Shown here: piece by piece, positions 26,848 through 35,131 of the stretch
Position numbering within the stretch: position 1 is the stretch's first letter
Layout: each line of letters begins with the position of its first letter
Assembly (NCBI RefSeq): GCF_009696685.2
Contig: NZ_CP102355.1
Span: forward strand, 186,001 to 250,000
DNA from: Paracoccus sp. SMMA_5_TC
Lineage (GTDB): Bacteria; Pseudomonadota; Alphaproteobacteria; Rhodobacterales; Rhodobacteraceae
Length of the DNA stretch: 64,000 bases
Direction of reading: 5' to 3'
Notes under the pieces: model-generated
Database searches by the model: none
Told to the model about the DNA's origin: nothing
What the model saw: only the letters and a program-made list of their open reading frames with translations
Program-made: the position numbers and the translations under genes

Positions 26848-27425
26848 TCCAGCTCCGCAGCCTGACCGGAGAGGATGTGGCCGCAGTTCTGGACGATCTG
26901 GCGCGGTTGCGCATCGCGGTGTTCCGCGACTGGCCCTATCTTTACGATGGCGATGCCGATTACGAACGCGACTATCTGCAGGCCTATCTGGCGCCAGGGG
27001 CCGTGGTGGTCGCCGCCTATGACGGCGCGCGCATGATCGGCGCCGCCACCGGCGCCCCGATGGAGGATCACGCCCAGGATTTCGCCGCCGCCTTTGCAGG
27101 ACGGCCCGAGCGACTGGATCAGATATATTACTGCGCCGAGTCGGTGTTGCTGCCAGAGTATCGCGGCCGCGGCCTGGGCCACGCCTTCTTTGACGGGCGC
27201 GAGGCGCAGGCGCGGCTGCTGGGCCGCCGCTACAGCGCCTTTTGCAGCGTGATCCGCCCCGCCGATCATCCGCTGTGCCCGCCGAACTATCGCCCGCTGG
27301 ACGGGTTCTGGCGCAAGCGCGGCTATCAGCCGTTGCCCGGCGTCATCGCCAGCTATGAATGGCGCGACATCGGTGCCGCCGCACCCACGCGCAAGCCGCT
27401 GCAATTCTGGATCAAACCGCTATGA
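26844..27425 (+). CDS. GNAT-family N-acetyltransferase
   Basis: The 193-residue protein shows the GNAT core: acetyl-CoA-binding motif in LPEYRGRGLGHAFF (about 110-124), preceded by a beta-strand with the expected YYCAESVLL and followed by PLDGFWRKRGYQPLPG near the C terminus. It would acetylate an amine on a small molecule or protein. Overlaps of four bases with both neighbours show strong translational coupling to the NTF2-like and nitrilase-family genes. Confidence 0.85.
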   Translation: MIQLRSLTGEDVAAVLDDLARLRIAVFRDWPYLYDGDADYERDYLQAYLAPGAVVVAAYDGARMIGAATGAPMEDHAQDFAAAFAGRPERLDQIYYCAESVLLPEYRGRGLGHAFFDGREAQARLLGRRYSAFCSVIRPADHPLCPPNYRPLDGFWRKRGYQPLPGVIASYEWRDIGAAAPTRKPLQFWIKPL

Positions 27426-28291
27426 GCCGTCAGGTCCGCATCGCCGCCGCCGCCTATCCCCTGCACTGGCTGGCGGATTTCGACGCCTATCGCGCCAAGC
27501 TGGACCGCTGGGTGGCCGATGCCGCTGATTGCGACCTGCTGGTCTTTCCCGAATATGGCGCGATGGAACTGGCGTCGCTGGCCGGTGCGGGCATCGCGGC
27601 CGATCTGGAGGCATCTCTGCATGCCGTCGCCGGTTTCGAGGCGGCGCGACAGGCGCTGCACGCCGAACTGGCCGCGCGCCATCGGGTGCATGTGCTTGCG
27701 GCCTCGGGGCCCGTGTTCCAGGGGCCGCGTCCGGTCAACCGCGCGGCGCTGTTCGGCCCACAGGGACGCATCGGGCATCAGGACAAGCAGGTGATGACCC
27801 GTTTCGAGCGCGAGGAATGGGATGTCGTCGCCGGCGCCGGGCTCAGCATCTTTGACACCGCGGTCGGGCGGCTGGGGGTGCTGATCTGCTATGACTGCGA
27901 ATTTCCGCTGCTGGGCCGTGCCCTGGCAGAGGCGGGTGTGGAAATCATCCTGACCCCATCCTGCACCGATACGGTCGCGGGCTACAATCGCGTGCGCATC
28001 GGGGCCATGGCACGGGCATTGGAAAGCCAATGCGTGGTGGTGCAGGCCCCGACGGTGGGCGCCGCGCCCTGGTGCCCGGCGGTCGATGAAAACCGCGGCG
28101 CCGCCGGGATCTATGGGCCGCCCGACGGATTCTGGCCTGAAACCGGCATCATTGCCCAAGGGGCCATAGACCAGCCCGGCTGGGTCAAGGCCAGCGTCGA
28201 TCTGGACCGGGTGGCGGCCAGCCGCCGCGACGGCCGCGTGCTGCCCTTTGCCCATTGGCCCGAAAGCGCGGCGGCCGCAGCGCGCAGTTAG
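27422..28291 (+). CDS. Carbon-nitrogen hydrolase (nitrilase superfamily)
   Basis: The 289-residue protein keeps the full Glu-Lys-Cys catalytic triad: Glu44 in FPEYG, Lys122 in GHQDKQ and Cys156 in ICYDCEFP. The family hydrolyses amides or nitriles. In one nitrilase branch the hydrolase is fused to an N-terminal RimI-like acetyltransferase; here the acetyltransferase is the separate upstream gene overlapping by four bases. Substrate is unknown. Its stop codon overlaps that of the convergent MORN gene (28288-28291), leaving no room for a terminator. Confidence 0.88.
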   Translation: MSRQVRIAAAAYPLHWLADFDAYRAKLDRWVADAADCDLLVFPEYGAMELASLAGAGIAADLEASLHAVAGFEAARQALHAELAARHRVHVLAASGPVFQGPRPVNRAALFGPQGRIGHQDKQVMTRFEREEWDVVAGAGLSIFDTAVGRLGVLICYDCEFPLLGRALAEAGVEIILTPSCTDTVAGYNRVRIGAMARALESQCVVVQAPTVGAAPWCPAVDENRGAAGIYGPPDGFWPETGIIAQGAIDQPGWVKASVDLDRVAASRRDGRVLPFAHWPESAAAAARS

Positions 28292-29796
28292 GCACCTTCG
28301 TCGGACCCCGCGCCCGAGGCGCCGGCGGCGGGGTCGGCAGGCATCACCGTGGTCGGCGTTTCGGCCGGGGCCGGGGCGCCTTCGGCTGCGGCGGAATCAG
28401 CGGAGGTAGCCGGATCGGGCTGTGCCAGACGGTTGTCCTGCCATTCGCCGGCGGCCTCCTGGCCGGTGGCATAGCGCATCACCCCCGCGCCCTGACGTTT
28501 GCCCATCACGAAATGCCCGGTATAGACATCGCCATTGGCATAGGTGGCAACGCCTTCGCCATCGATCTCGCCCTCGCGCCACATGCCTTCGTAGCGGAAG
28601 CCGTCGGGCGCGATCAGCCGGCCCTTGCCGTGGCGCAGCCCGGCGACAAAGGCGCCGTCATAGGTGGTGCCGTCGGGATAGGTCGCCTGGCCCTGGCCAT
28701 GGCGCTCGCCATCACGCCAGGCGCCGTTATAGACATAGCCGTCGGGATAGGTCATGCGCCCCTGGCCGTGGTTGCGCCCGCGCTGGAAACCGCCTTCATA
28801 GACCAGACCATTGGCATAGCGGGCCACGCCCTGCCCCTCGATCACCCCGGCCTGCCAGTCGCCGTCATAGCTTGACCCGTCGGGATAGGTAATCAGCCCG
28901 CGGCCATCCGGCAGGTCATTGCGCAGCGCCCCTTCATAGACCGAGCCGTCGGGATAGGTGATGCGGCCCAGCCCCTCCATCCGGCCCTCGACCCAGTCGC
29001 CGGCATAGACATAGCCGTCCGTGCCGGTAAAGGTGCCCACGCCCCAGCGCTGATCGGCACGGAAATCGCCCTCGTAGCGGTCGCCATTGGCATAGGTGAC
29101 GACGCCCCGCCCCTCGCGGCGGCCATTGGCAAAGCGGCCCTCGTAGCTGTCGCCCGAGGGCTGGGTCAGCCGGCCCTGGCCGGACATCTGCCCCGCGGCC
29201 CAGCCGCCGTCATAGGTCAGACCGTCGGGCATGACCAGCCGGCCCTGACCCGACCGCTGATCGCCCTTCATCTCGCCCTCGTAGCTGGCGCCGTCGGGAT
29301 AGGTGATCTTGCCCCGCCCCTCTTTCACCCCTTGCTTCCAGTCGCCGTCATAGCGGTAGCCGTTGGGCTGGGTCAGCACGCCCTTGCCATGGTGCAGCGC
29401 ATTCAGGAACCCGCCCTCGTAAACCGAGCCATTGGCATAGCGCGCCACCCCCTGTCCGGTGATCTGCCCATCCTGCCAGTCGCCTTCATAGGTGCCGCCA
29501 TCGGCATAGGTGATCTTGCCCTTGCCATGCGGCTTGCCGGCAGCAAAGGCCCCCTCATAGACCGAGCCGTCCGGAAAGCGCGCAATGCCCTGGCCGAGGA
29601 TCTGCCCTTCGACCCAGTCGCCGGTGTATTCGTAACCCGAAGGCAGCTTGTAGGTGCCGCGGCCGTGCTGCTTGCCGTTACGGAACGTCCCTTCATAGAC
29701 GCCGCCGTCGTCGTAATGCTTGGTCACCACCGCCTGGGCCATGGCGATGCCGCCACCGGCCAGGATCAGCGCTCCTGCGACAATGACTGCCTTCAT
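28288..29796 (-). CDS. Exported MORN-repeat protein
   Basis: The 502-residue precursor has a signal peptide (about 1-21, ending AMAQA) followed by 18 consecutive 23-residue MORN repeats (YxGxWxxGxxxGxGxxxYxDG type, about 32-445), one degenerate repeat, and an Ala/Pro/Asp-rich tail. MORN arrays form elongated beta-sheet rods and in other systems bind lipids, proteins or glycans. Location is predicted periplasmic or cell surface. ATG at 29796 is preferred to an in-frame start five codons earlier because it begins the signal peptide. It stands alone on this strand. Function is unknown. Confidence 0.85.
   Translation of the reverse strand: MKAVIVAGALILAGGGIAMAQAVVTKHYDDGGVYEGTFRNGKQHGRGTYKLPSGYEYTGDWVEGQILGQGIARFPDGSVYEGAFAAGKPHGKGKITYADGGTYEGDWQDGQITGQGVARYANGSVYEGGFLNALHHGKGVLTQPNGYRYDGDWKQGVKEGRGKITYPDGASYEGEMKGDQRSGQGRLVMPDGLTYDGGWAAGQMSGQGRLTQPSGDSYEGRFANGRREGRGVVTYANGDRYEGDFRADQRWGVGTFTGTDGYVYAGDWVEGRMEGLGRITYPDGSVYEGALRNDLPDGRGLITYPDGSSYDGDWQAGVIEGQGVARYANGLVYEGGFQRGRNHGQGRMTYPDGYVYNGAWRDGERHGQGQATYPDGTTYDGAFVAGLRHGKGRLIAPDGFRYEGMWREGEIDGEGVATYANGDVYTGHFVMGKRQGAGVMRYATGQEAAGEWQDNRLAQPDPATSADSAAAEGAPAPAETPTTVMPADPAAGASGAGSDEGA
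28460..29705 (-). repeat. MORN repeat array (18 x 23 residues)
   Basis: Eighteen 69-base units in one frame encode MORN repeats of identical length without gaps. Many share the sequence YPDG or YANG at the unit end. The strict 23-residue periodicity suggests one continuous rod; DNA divergence between units argues against very recent expansion. Confidence 0.9.
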
Positions 29797-29942
29797 CGAC
29801 CTGCACTCCACCTGGTTGCCGGTTTCGGGGCGGGTTTACCGCAAGGGCGCGGCTGGCGCAAAGGCCGACTTTTCCTTGCCTCTGTCCTGCCCTATCAACA
29901 TCCTCGACCGGGACGCGTGACGATCCCCGGGAAGGAGCCGCC

Positions 29943-31613
29943 ATGACCGACAGATTCCGCATCACCCTTGGACAACTCAACCCCACGGTGGGCGACCTGC
30001 CCGGCAACGCCGCCAAGGCCCGCGCCGCCTGGGATCAGGCCAGGGCCGCCGACGCCGACCTGCTGGCCCTGCCCGAGATGTTCATCACCGGCTATCAGAC
30101 CCAGGACCTGGTGCTGAAGGCGGCCTTTACCCAGGACGCCATGGCCGCGATCGAGCAATTGGCCCGCGATTGCGCCGACGGCCCCGCCATCGGCATCGGC
30201 GGCCCCTTTGCCGACGGCAGCCGGCTTTACAACGCCTGGTGGGTGCTGCAGGGCGGCAAGGTGCTGACGCGGGTGCTGAAACACGACCTGCCGCACAAGC
30301 AGCTGTTCGACGAATTGCGCCTGTTCGACCAGGGACCGCTGCAAGGGCCCTATAGCCTGAACGGCATACGCATCGGCAGCCCCATCTGCGAGGACGCCTG
30401 GTGGCCCGATGTCGCCGAGACGCTGGCCGAAAGCGGCGCCGAAATCCTGCTGGTCCCGAACGGCAGCCCCTATCACCGCAACAAGCTGGACCTGCGCATG
30501 AGCCATATGGTCGCGCGCGTGGTCGAAAGCGACCTGCCGCTGGTCTATCTGAACTCGGTCGGCGGTCAGGACGATCAGATCTATGACGGCGCCAGCTTCG
30601 TGCTGAACCCGGGCGAGGATGGCGGGGCGGTCAAGGTGGTGCAGATGGCCCCCTTTGACGAAAGCGTGCTGCACGTCGATTTCCTGCGCACACCGGCAGG
30701 GTGGCGCGCCCAGGGCGGGCCGATGCTGCCCCAGCCCGACGAATGGGAACAGGACTATCGCGCCATGACCGAAGGCCTGCGCGACTACATGCGCAAATCC
30801 GGCTTTTCGAAGGTGGTGCTCGGCCTGTCGGGCGGCATCGATTCGGCGCTAGTGGCGACGATCGCCTGCGACGCGATCGGGCCGCAGAACGTGCGCTGCG
30901 TGATGCTGCCCAGCGAATATACCTCGCAGGCCAGCCTTGACGATGCCGCCGATTGCGCCGACCGCCTGGGCGTGCGGCTGGATACCGTGCCGATCGAAGG
31001 GCCGCGTGCCGCCGTCACCCAGGCGCTGGCGCATCTGATGCAGGGCACCCAGCCCGACACGACCGAGGAAAACATCCAGTCCCGCCTGCGCGGGGTGATG
31101 CTGATGGCGATTTCCAACAAGTTCGGCGAACTGCTGCTGACCACCGGCAACAAGTCCGAGGTCGCGGTCGGATACGCCACCATCTATGGCGACATGGCTG
31201 GCGGCTACAATCCGATCAAGGATCTTTACAAGACCCGGGTATTCCGCACCTGCCGCTGGCGCAACGAGAACCACCGCGACTGGATGCAGGGCCCGGCGGG
31301 CGAGGTGATCCCGCCGCAGATCATCAGCAAGCCGCCCTCGGCCGAGCTGCGCCCCAACCAGACCGATCAGGACAGCCTGCCGCCCTATGACGTGCTGGAC
31401 GCGATCCTTGAGGGGTTGGTTGAGAAGGATCTGGGGCTGAAGGAACTGGTCGCGCAGGGCTTCGACGCCGACACCGTGCAGCGCGTGGAAAAGCTGCTCT
31501 TTGCCAGCGAATGGAAACGCTATCAGGCTGCCCCCGGGCCGCGCATCTCGACACGGGCGTTCTGGCTGGACCGGCGTTATCCGTTGGTGAACCGCTGGCG
31601 CGATCGAATCTGA
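29943..31613 (+). CDS. nadE: Glutamine-dependent NAD+ synthetase
   Basis: The 556-residue protein joins an N-terminal nitrilase-type glutaminase domain (Glu45, Lys113, Cys149) to a C-terminal NAD synthetase domain with the PP-loop SGGIDS at 296-301 and the TTGNKSEVAVGY motif. It amidates deamido-NAD to NAD using glutamine ammonia tunnelled between domains. AAGGAG five to six bases upstream supports the ATG. With pncA and pncB 2-5 kb away it completes most of the nicotinamide salvage (Preiss-Handler) route. Confidence 0.96.
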   Translation: MTDRFRITLGQLNPTVGDLPGNAAKARAAWDQARAADADLLALPEMFITGYQTQDLVLKAAFTQDAMAAIEQLARDCADGPAIGIGGPFADGSRLYNAWWVLQGGKVLTRVLKHDLPHKQLFDELRLFDQGPLQGPYSLNGIRIGSPICEDAWWPDVAETLAESGAEILLVPNGSPYHRNKLDLRMSHMVARVVESDLPLVYLNSVGGQDDQIYDGASFVLNPGEDGGAVKVVQMAPFDESVLHVDFLRTPAGWRAQGGPMLPQPDEWEQDYRAMTEGLRDYMRKSGFSKVVLGLSGGIDSALVATIACDAIGPQNVRCVMLPSEYTSQASLDDAADCADRLGVRLDTVPIEGPRAAVTQALAHLMQGTQPDTTEENIQSRLRGVMLMAISNKFGELLLTTGNKSEVAVGYATIYGDMAGGYNPIKDLYKTRVFRTCRWRNENHRDWMQGPAGEVIPPQIISKPPSAELRPNQTDQDSLPPYDVLDAILEGLVEKDLGLKELVAQGFDADTVQRVEKLLFASEWKRYQAAPGPRISTRAFWLDRRYPLVNRWRDRI

Positions 31614-31911
31614 CCCGTTTTGTTCATTTGACCCAACGTCATACCGAAAGTTCGGTGATGCGTGTGCGCGCTATCATAATTCAAGCAATTGAATAACCGC
31701 TATTTTTTGAATTGCTAGCGCGAACCTGTCCTTTCCGACAGGTTAAAAAAATCCGTTTGTCTGTCATCTCTGCCGCTGTAAAGGCGCTGCAGCGCTGCGA
31801 ACTGCGGCGATCATTCGCGTAAAAGGTATATTTTTAAAGGCTTTTCGCGTGATCGGTCCCGGTTTTTTTGTAGGTTATGCCTGACTCTCAGGCACGTGAG
31901 TGGAGTGTGGA
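31614..31911. other. 298-base non-coding region between nadE and Hint-domain gene
   Basis: This stretch is visibly more AT-rich than its surroundings and has no credible gene. It holds ACCGAA-AG-TTCGGT near 31652, a small hairpin ATTCAA-GCAA-TTGAAT near 31679-31694, and a perfect 8-bp hairpin at 31723-31730/31737-31744 followed by As. It should contain the promoter of the Hint-domain gene; a TATATT at 31827-31832 could be a minus-10 element but lacks a good minus-35. Confidence 0.5.
31723..31744. other. Perfect 8-bp hairpin upstream of Hint-domain gene
   Basis: AACCTGTC and GACAGGTT form an uninterrupted eight-base stem with a six-base loop. It is followed by seven As on the plus strand rather than Ts, and no T-tract follows it on the minus strand, so it does not fit an intrinsic terminator in either direction. 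It could be an operator or leader structure. Confidence 0.4.
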
Positions 31912-33051
31912 ATGCCGATCATCACCGAAATCCGTGTCATCTCGCTGGGAACCCATCGCGACCTGGATCCGAATGAATCGGTTCTGGGCGCCGAGCGCGC
32001 GGCCGAGCTGGTTGGCCGCACATTCGGCAGCACAACCGATCCCCTGGCCCGCAGCATCTTTGCCCTGACGCTGAACGACGGCAACAGCGACGGCACGATC
32101 TCGTTCAACAGCGCGCGGGGCAACCCCCCCGGCGAATTCGTGACCGTGAATGGTGAAACGCATTACCTCGACACCGGCATTCTCTACACGGGCACAGTGC
32201 GTTACATGGACGGCACTTCCGCCACCGGCGTGCCGCTGCGTGTCCTGCAGGATACGCAAGGCAACCTGGTCCTGCTGCCACCCCCGCGGAACGCGCCGCA
32301 AAGCGAAATCGACGCGCTGACGCAAAAACCCATCGCCTCGATCCAGCTGACCGCTGTGCGGCAGAACGATTTCACCGGCCTGAACAGTTCACGCTATGGC
32401 CTTGAGGGAGAGCCGGCTTTTGTCTGTTTCGTCCGCGGAACCTTGATTGCAACCGACCGCGGCGATGTGGCGGTGGAATCCCTGCGTCCCGGCGATCTGG
32501 TGCGCACCCGCGACAATGGCTTGCAGCCCTTGCGCTGGATCGGCTCGCAGAAAGTCGGTCCCGAATTGCTGGGGCTGTTTCCTGCGCTGCGCCCTGTGCG
32601 GATGAAGGCCGGCAGCCTGGGCGCTGACCTGCCCCGCCGCGACCTGAGGGTATCGCAACAACACCGGATGCTCGTCGATTCGCGCATCGCCGAACGCGTG
32701 CTGGGCGCGCCCGAGGTGCTGGTCGCCGCCAAGCATCTGACGGAAATTCCCGGCATCCAGATCGAACAGGATTCGGGCGGCGTCGAATATTTCCACCTGC
32801 TGTTCGACCGCCACGAAATCATCTGGGCCGAAGGCGCTTTGACAGAATCGCTGTTCACCGGGCCGCAGGCGCTGAAATCCGTGGGCCCTGCCGCCCGCGC
32901 CGAAATCATTGCCCTGTTCCCGGAACTGTCCGAGCCGCGGCATCAGGGACAGAACCCCGCCCGACCGCTTGGCCAGGGCAGAAAGGCACGTCAGCTCGTC
33001 GCGCGCCACGCAGCGCATCAACGCGAGCTGCAAAGAGCGCCCTCTGCCTGA
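31912..33051 (+). CDS. Hint-domain (Hedgehog/intein) protein
   Basis: The 379-residue protein has an N-terminal beta-rich region of unknown fold (about 1-165) and a Hint domain from Cys171 (CFVRGTLIATDRGDVAVESL) to about residue 325, with RVSQQHRMLV and AAKHL blocks typical of the Hint_2 group common in Rhodobacterales. Related proteins are often secreted RTX-like or adhesin-like proteins; autoprocessing at the Hint cysteine is possible but unproven. No signal peptide is seen. ATG at 31912 has GGAG six bases upstream. The C-terminal tail is basic (Arg/Gln-rich), unlike the rest. Confidence 0.85.
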   Translation: MPIITEIRVISLGTHRDLDPNESVLGAERAAELVGRTFGSTTDPLARSIFALTLNDGNSDGTISFNSARGNPPGEFVTVNGETHYLDTGILYTGTVRYMDGTSATGVPLRVLQDTQGNLVLLPPPRNAPQSEIDALTQKPIASIQLTAVRQNDFTGLNSSRYGLEGEPAFVCFVRGTLIATDRGDVAVESLRPGDLVRTRDNGLQPLRWIGSQKVGPELLGLFPALRPVRMKAGSLGADLPRRDLRVSQQHRMLVDSRIAERVLGAPEVLVAAKHLTEIPGIQIEQDSGGVEYFHLLFDRHEIIWAEGALTESLFTGPQALKSVGPAARAEIIALFPELSEPRHQGQNPARPLGQGRKARQLVARHAAHQRELQRAPSA

Positions 33052-33058
33052 AGAGGGC
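33039..33058 (+). terminator. Hairpin overlapping the stop codon of the Hint-domain gene
   Basis: A seven-base stem (33039-33045 with 33052-33058) encloses the TGA stop codon (33049-33051) in its loop. There is no T-tract. With the second hairpin just downstream it may help end or stabilise the transcript. Confidence 0.4.
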
Positions 33059-33060
33059 AG

Positions 33061-33091
33061 CAGGCCCCGGACCACCACATGCCGGGGCCTG
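33061..33091. terminator. Bidirectional terminator-like hairpin between Hint-domain gene and pncB
   Basis: A perfect ten-base GC-rich stem (33061-33070 with 33082-33091) with an 11-base loop lies in the 77-base gap between two convergent genes. It lacks a T-tract on either side but is positioned to serve both transcripts. Confidence 0.55.
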
Positions 33092-33128
33092 TTCCAGATG
33101 CGTGCGAACAGGCAGGCCCTTGGGTGCC

Positions 33129-34439
33129 CTAGACCACCACTTGCATGCTTTTCTGCGCACCGACATCGAACACACGGCGATATCGGGCGATTTCTTCCTG
33201 GGGCCCTGTTGCCTTTTCAGGGTTATCCGACAGCTTGACGGTCGGCCTGCCATTCGCAGCCACTGCCTTGCAAACCAGTGAAAACGGCGCCAGCCGGTCG
33301 CCCGCCACCAGTCCGCGAAAATCGTTCGTCAGCAGGGTGCCCCAGCCAAAGCTGACCTTGGCGCGGCCGTGGAACCGCCCGAACAGGTCGCGTATCGTGT
33401 CCACATCCAGCCCGTCGGAAAAGATGATCAGCTTTTCGCGCGGATCCTCGCCCCGCTCTTGCCACCAGCGGATGGCCATTTCCGCGCCCTCGGCCGGATC
33501 GCCGCTGTCGACGCGGATGCCGGTCCAGCCGGCCAGCCAGTCCGGCGCATGGGCCAGAAACCCGCGGGTTCCATAGGTGTCGGGCAGGATGATGCGCAGC
33601 ATCCCGTCGTGTTCTTCGTGCCAATCGGCCAGCACGCGGTAGGGGGCCTGGCGCAACTCTTCGTCGCTGTCGGCCAGCGCGGCATAGACCATGGGCAATT
33701 CATGGGCATTCGTGCCGATGGCTTCGATATCCCGGCGCATGGCGATCAGGCAGTTCGATGTGCCGATGAAGCATTCGTCGCCCAGCCCCTCGACCATGGC
33801 TTGCACGCACCAGTCCTGCCACAGGAAACCGTGCCGGCGGCGGGTGCCGAAATCGGCGATGCGCAGGTCGGGGCCAAGTTCGCGCAACTGTTCGATCTTT
33901 TCCCACAGGCGGGTCATGGCGCGGGCGTAAAGAACCTGCAACTCAAAGCGGCCCATGTCTTTCAGCACCGCCCGGCTGCGCAGTTCCATGATGATGGCCA
34001 GCGCGGGAATTTCCCACAGCATCACCTCTGGCCAGCGCCCTTCAAAGGTCAGCTCATACTGGCCGTCGCGCTTTTCCAGATGATAGTCGGGCAACCGCAG
34101 GTTTTCCAGGAACTCCATGAAATCCGGGCGGAACATCTGCCGCTTGCCGTAGAAGGTATTGCCGCGCATCCAGATGCTTTCCCCGCGGCTCAGCGACAGG
34201 CTGCGGACATGATCCAGCTGCTCGCGCAATTCGCCCTCGTCGATCAGCTCGGCCAGGCGGATGTGCCTGGTGCGATTGATCAGGCTGAAGGTAACATGCG
34301 TATCGGGCCGGTTGCGAAACACCGACTGGCACATCAAAAGCTTGTAAAAGTCGGTATCGATCATCGACCGCACGATGGGGTCGATCTTCCATTTGTGGTT
34401 ATAGACGCGGGTGGCGATATCGACGGTGGGAACGATCAT
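33129..34439 (-). CDS. pncB: Nicotinate phosphoribosyltransferase
   Basis: The 436-residue protein matches Pnc[17 protein letters not shown] near the N terminus, FGTRRRHGF and [10 protein letters not shown] in the centre, GTNAHELPM with the conserved histidine that is phosphorylated in the family, and DSGDP with SDGLDVD toward the C terminus. It converts nicotinate and PRPP to nicotinate mononucleotide. Its ATG overlaps the pncA stop by four bases, so deamidation and phosphoribosylation are co-translated. Confidence 0.95.
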   Translation of the reverse strand: MIVPTVDIATRVYNHKWKIDPIVRSMIDTDFYKLLMCQSVFRNRPDTHVTFSLINRTRHIRLAELIDEGELREQLDHVRSLSLSRGESIWMRGNTFYGKRQMFRPDFMEFLENLRLPDYHLEKRDGQYELTFEGRWPEVMLWEIPALAIIMELRSRAVLKDMGRFELQVLYARAMTRLWEKIEQLRELGPDLRIADFGTRRRHGFLWQDWCVQAMVEGLGDECFIGTSNCLIAMRRDIEAIGTNAHELPMVYAALADSDEELRQAPYRVLADWHEEHDGMLRIILPDTYGTRGFLAHAPDWLAGWTGIRVDSGDPAEGAEMAIRWWQERGEDPREKLIIFSDGLDVDTIRDLFGRFHGRAKVSFGWGTLLTNDFRGLVAGDRLAPFSLVCKAVAANGRPTVKLSDNPEKATGPQEEIARYRRVFDVGAQKSMQVVV

Positions 34440-35032
34440 GCCAGCACCACCCCCGCTTTGCGCATATCAGCCCGGGCGCGTTCCAGCGATCCGTCCAGGT
34501 CGATGGCCCGCGTCGCCTGTTCAATTACCTGGGCGCGAAATCCCAGGCGGGTGGCATCGATCGCCGACCATGCCACGCAGAAATCCTGCGCCAGGCCCAC
34601 AAAGGCAAGATCGGACAGATCCCGTTCCCGCAGATAGCCGGCAAGGCCGGTGGGCGTGCGATGGTCGTTTTCGAAAAAGGCGGAATAGCTGTCGATCTGC
34701 GGCCGATAGCCCTTGCGGATCACCATATCGGCGCAGTCCACGGCCAGGGCGGGATGGAAATTCGCGCCATCGCTGCCGATGACGCAATGGGCCGGCCACA
34801 GCACCTGCGGACCATAGGGCATCTGCACCAGCGAAAACGGCGCCGCGCCCGGGTGATTGTCGGCAAAGCTGGCATGATCGCGCGGGTGCCAGTCCTGGGT
34901 CAGCACCACCGCATCGAAATCGGCCATCAGGTCGTTGATCGGGGCGATGATCTCATCTCCGCCCGCCACGGCCAGCCGCCCGCCGGGGCAGAAATCCAGC
35001 TGCATGTCGACCACGATCAGCGCCCTTGGCAT
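34436..35032 (-). CDS. pncA: Nicotinamidase
   Basis: The 198-residue isochorismatase-fold protein has the PncA triad: Asp9 in VVDMQLDF, Lys107 and Cys152 in GLAQDFCV, and metal ligands in QDWHPRDH (Asp47, His49) and His82. It deamidates nicotinamide to nicotinate. ATG at 35032 is preferred to one at 35038 because AAGGGG is then six bases upstream rather than adjacent. It precedes pncB with a four-base overlap and is divergent from trhO across 99 bases. Confidence 0.94.
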   Translation of the reverse strand: MPRALIVVDMQLDFCPGGRLAVAGGDEIIAPINDLMADFDAVVLTQDWHPRDHASFADNHPGAAPFSLVQMPYGPQVLWPAHCVIGSDGANFHPALAVDCADMVIRKGYRPQIDSYSAFFENDHRTPTGLAGYLRERDLSDLAFVGLAQDFCVAWSAIDATRLGFRAQVIEQATRAIDLDGSLERARADMRKAGVVLA

Positions 35033-35131
35033 GCCCATCCCCTTGCTGTTCAGGAAATTGGTAGGCCCGGCCGGCGGGGGCGTCAATGCCGCAGCTTGAT
35101 CCGCAGCCGCGCCAAGGCTAAGCCGCCTTTC

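Noticed and set aside
28460-29705. Periodic 69-base pattern considered as a CRISPR-like or tandem DNA array
   Set aside because: The period is coding (23-residue MORN repeats in one frame) and there are no identical repeats with unique spacers.
31723-31744. Hairpin considered as a terminator for nadE
   Set aside because: It is followed by As, not Ts, and lies over 100 bases after the stop codon; kept only as an unexplained structure.
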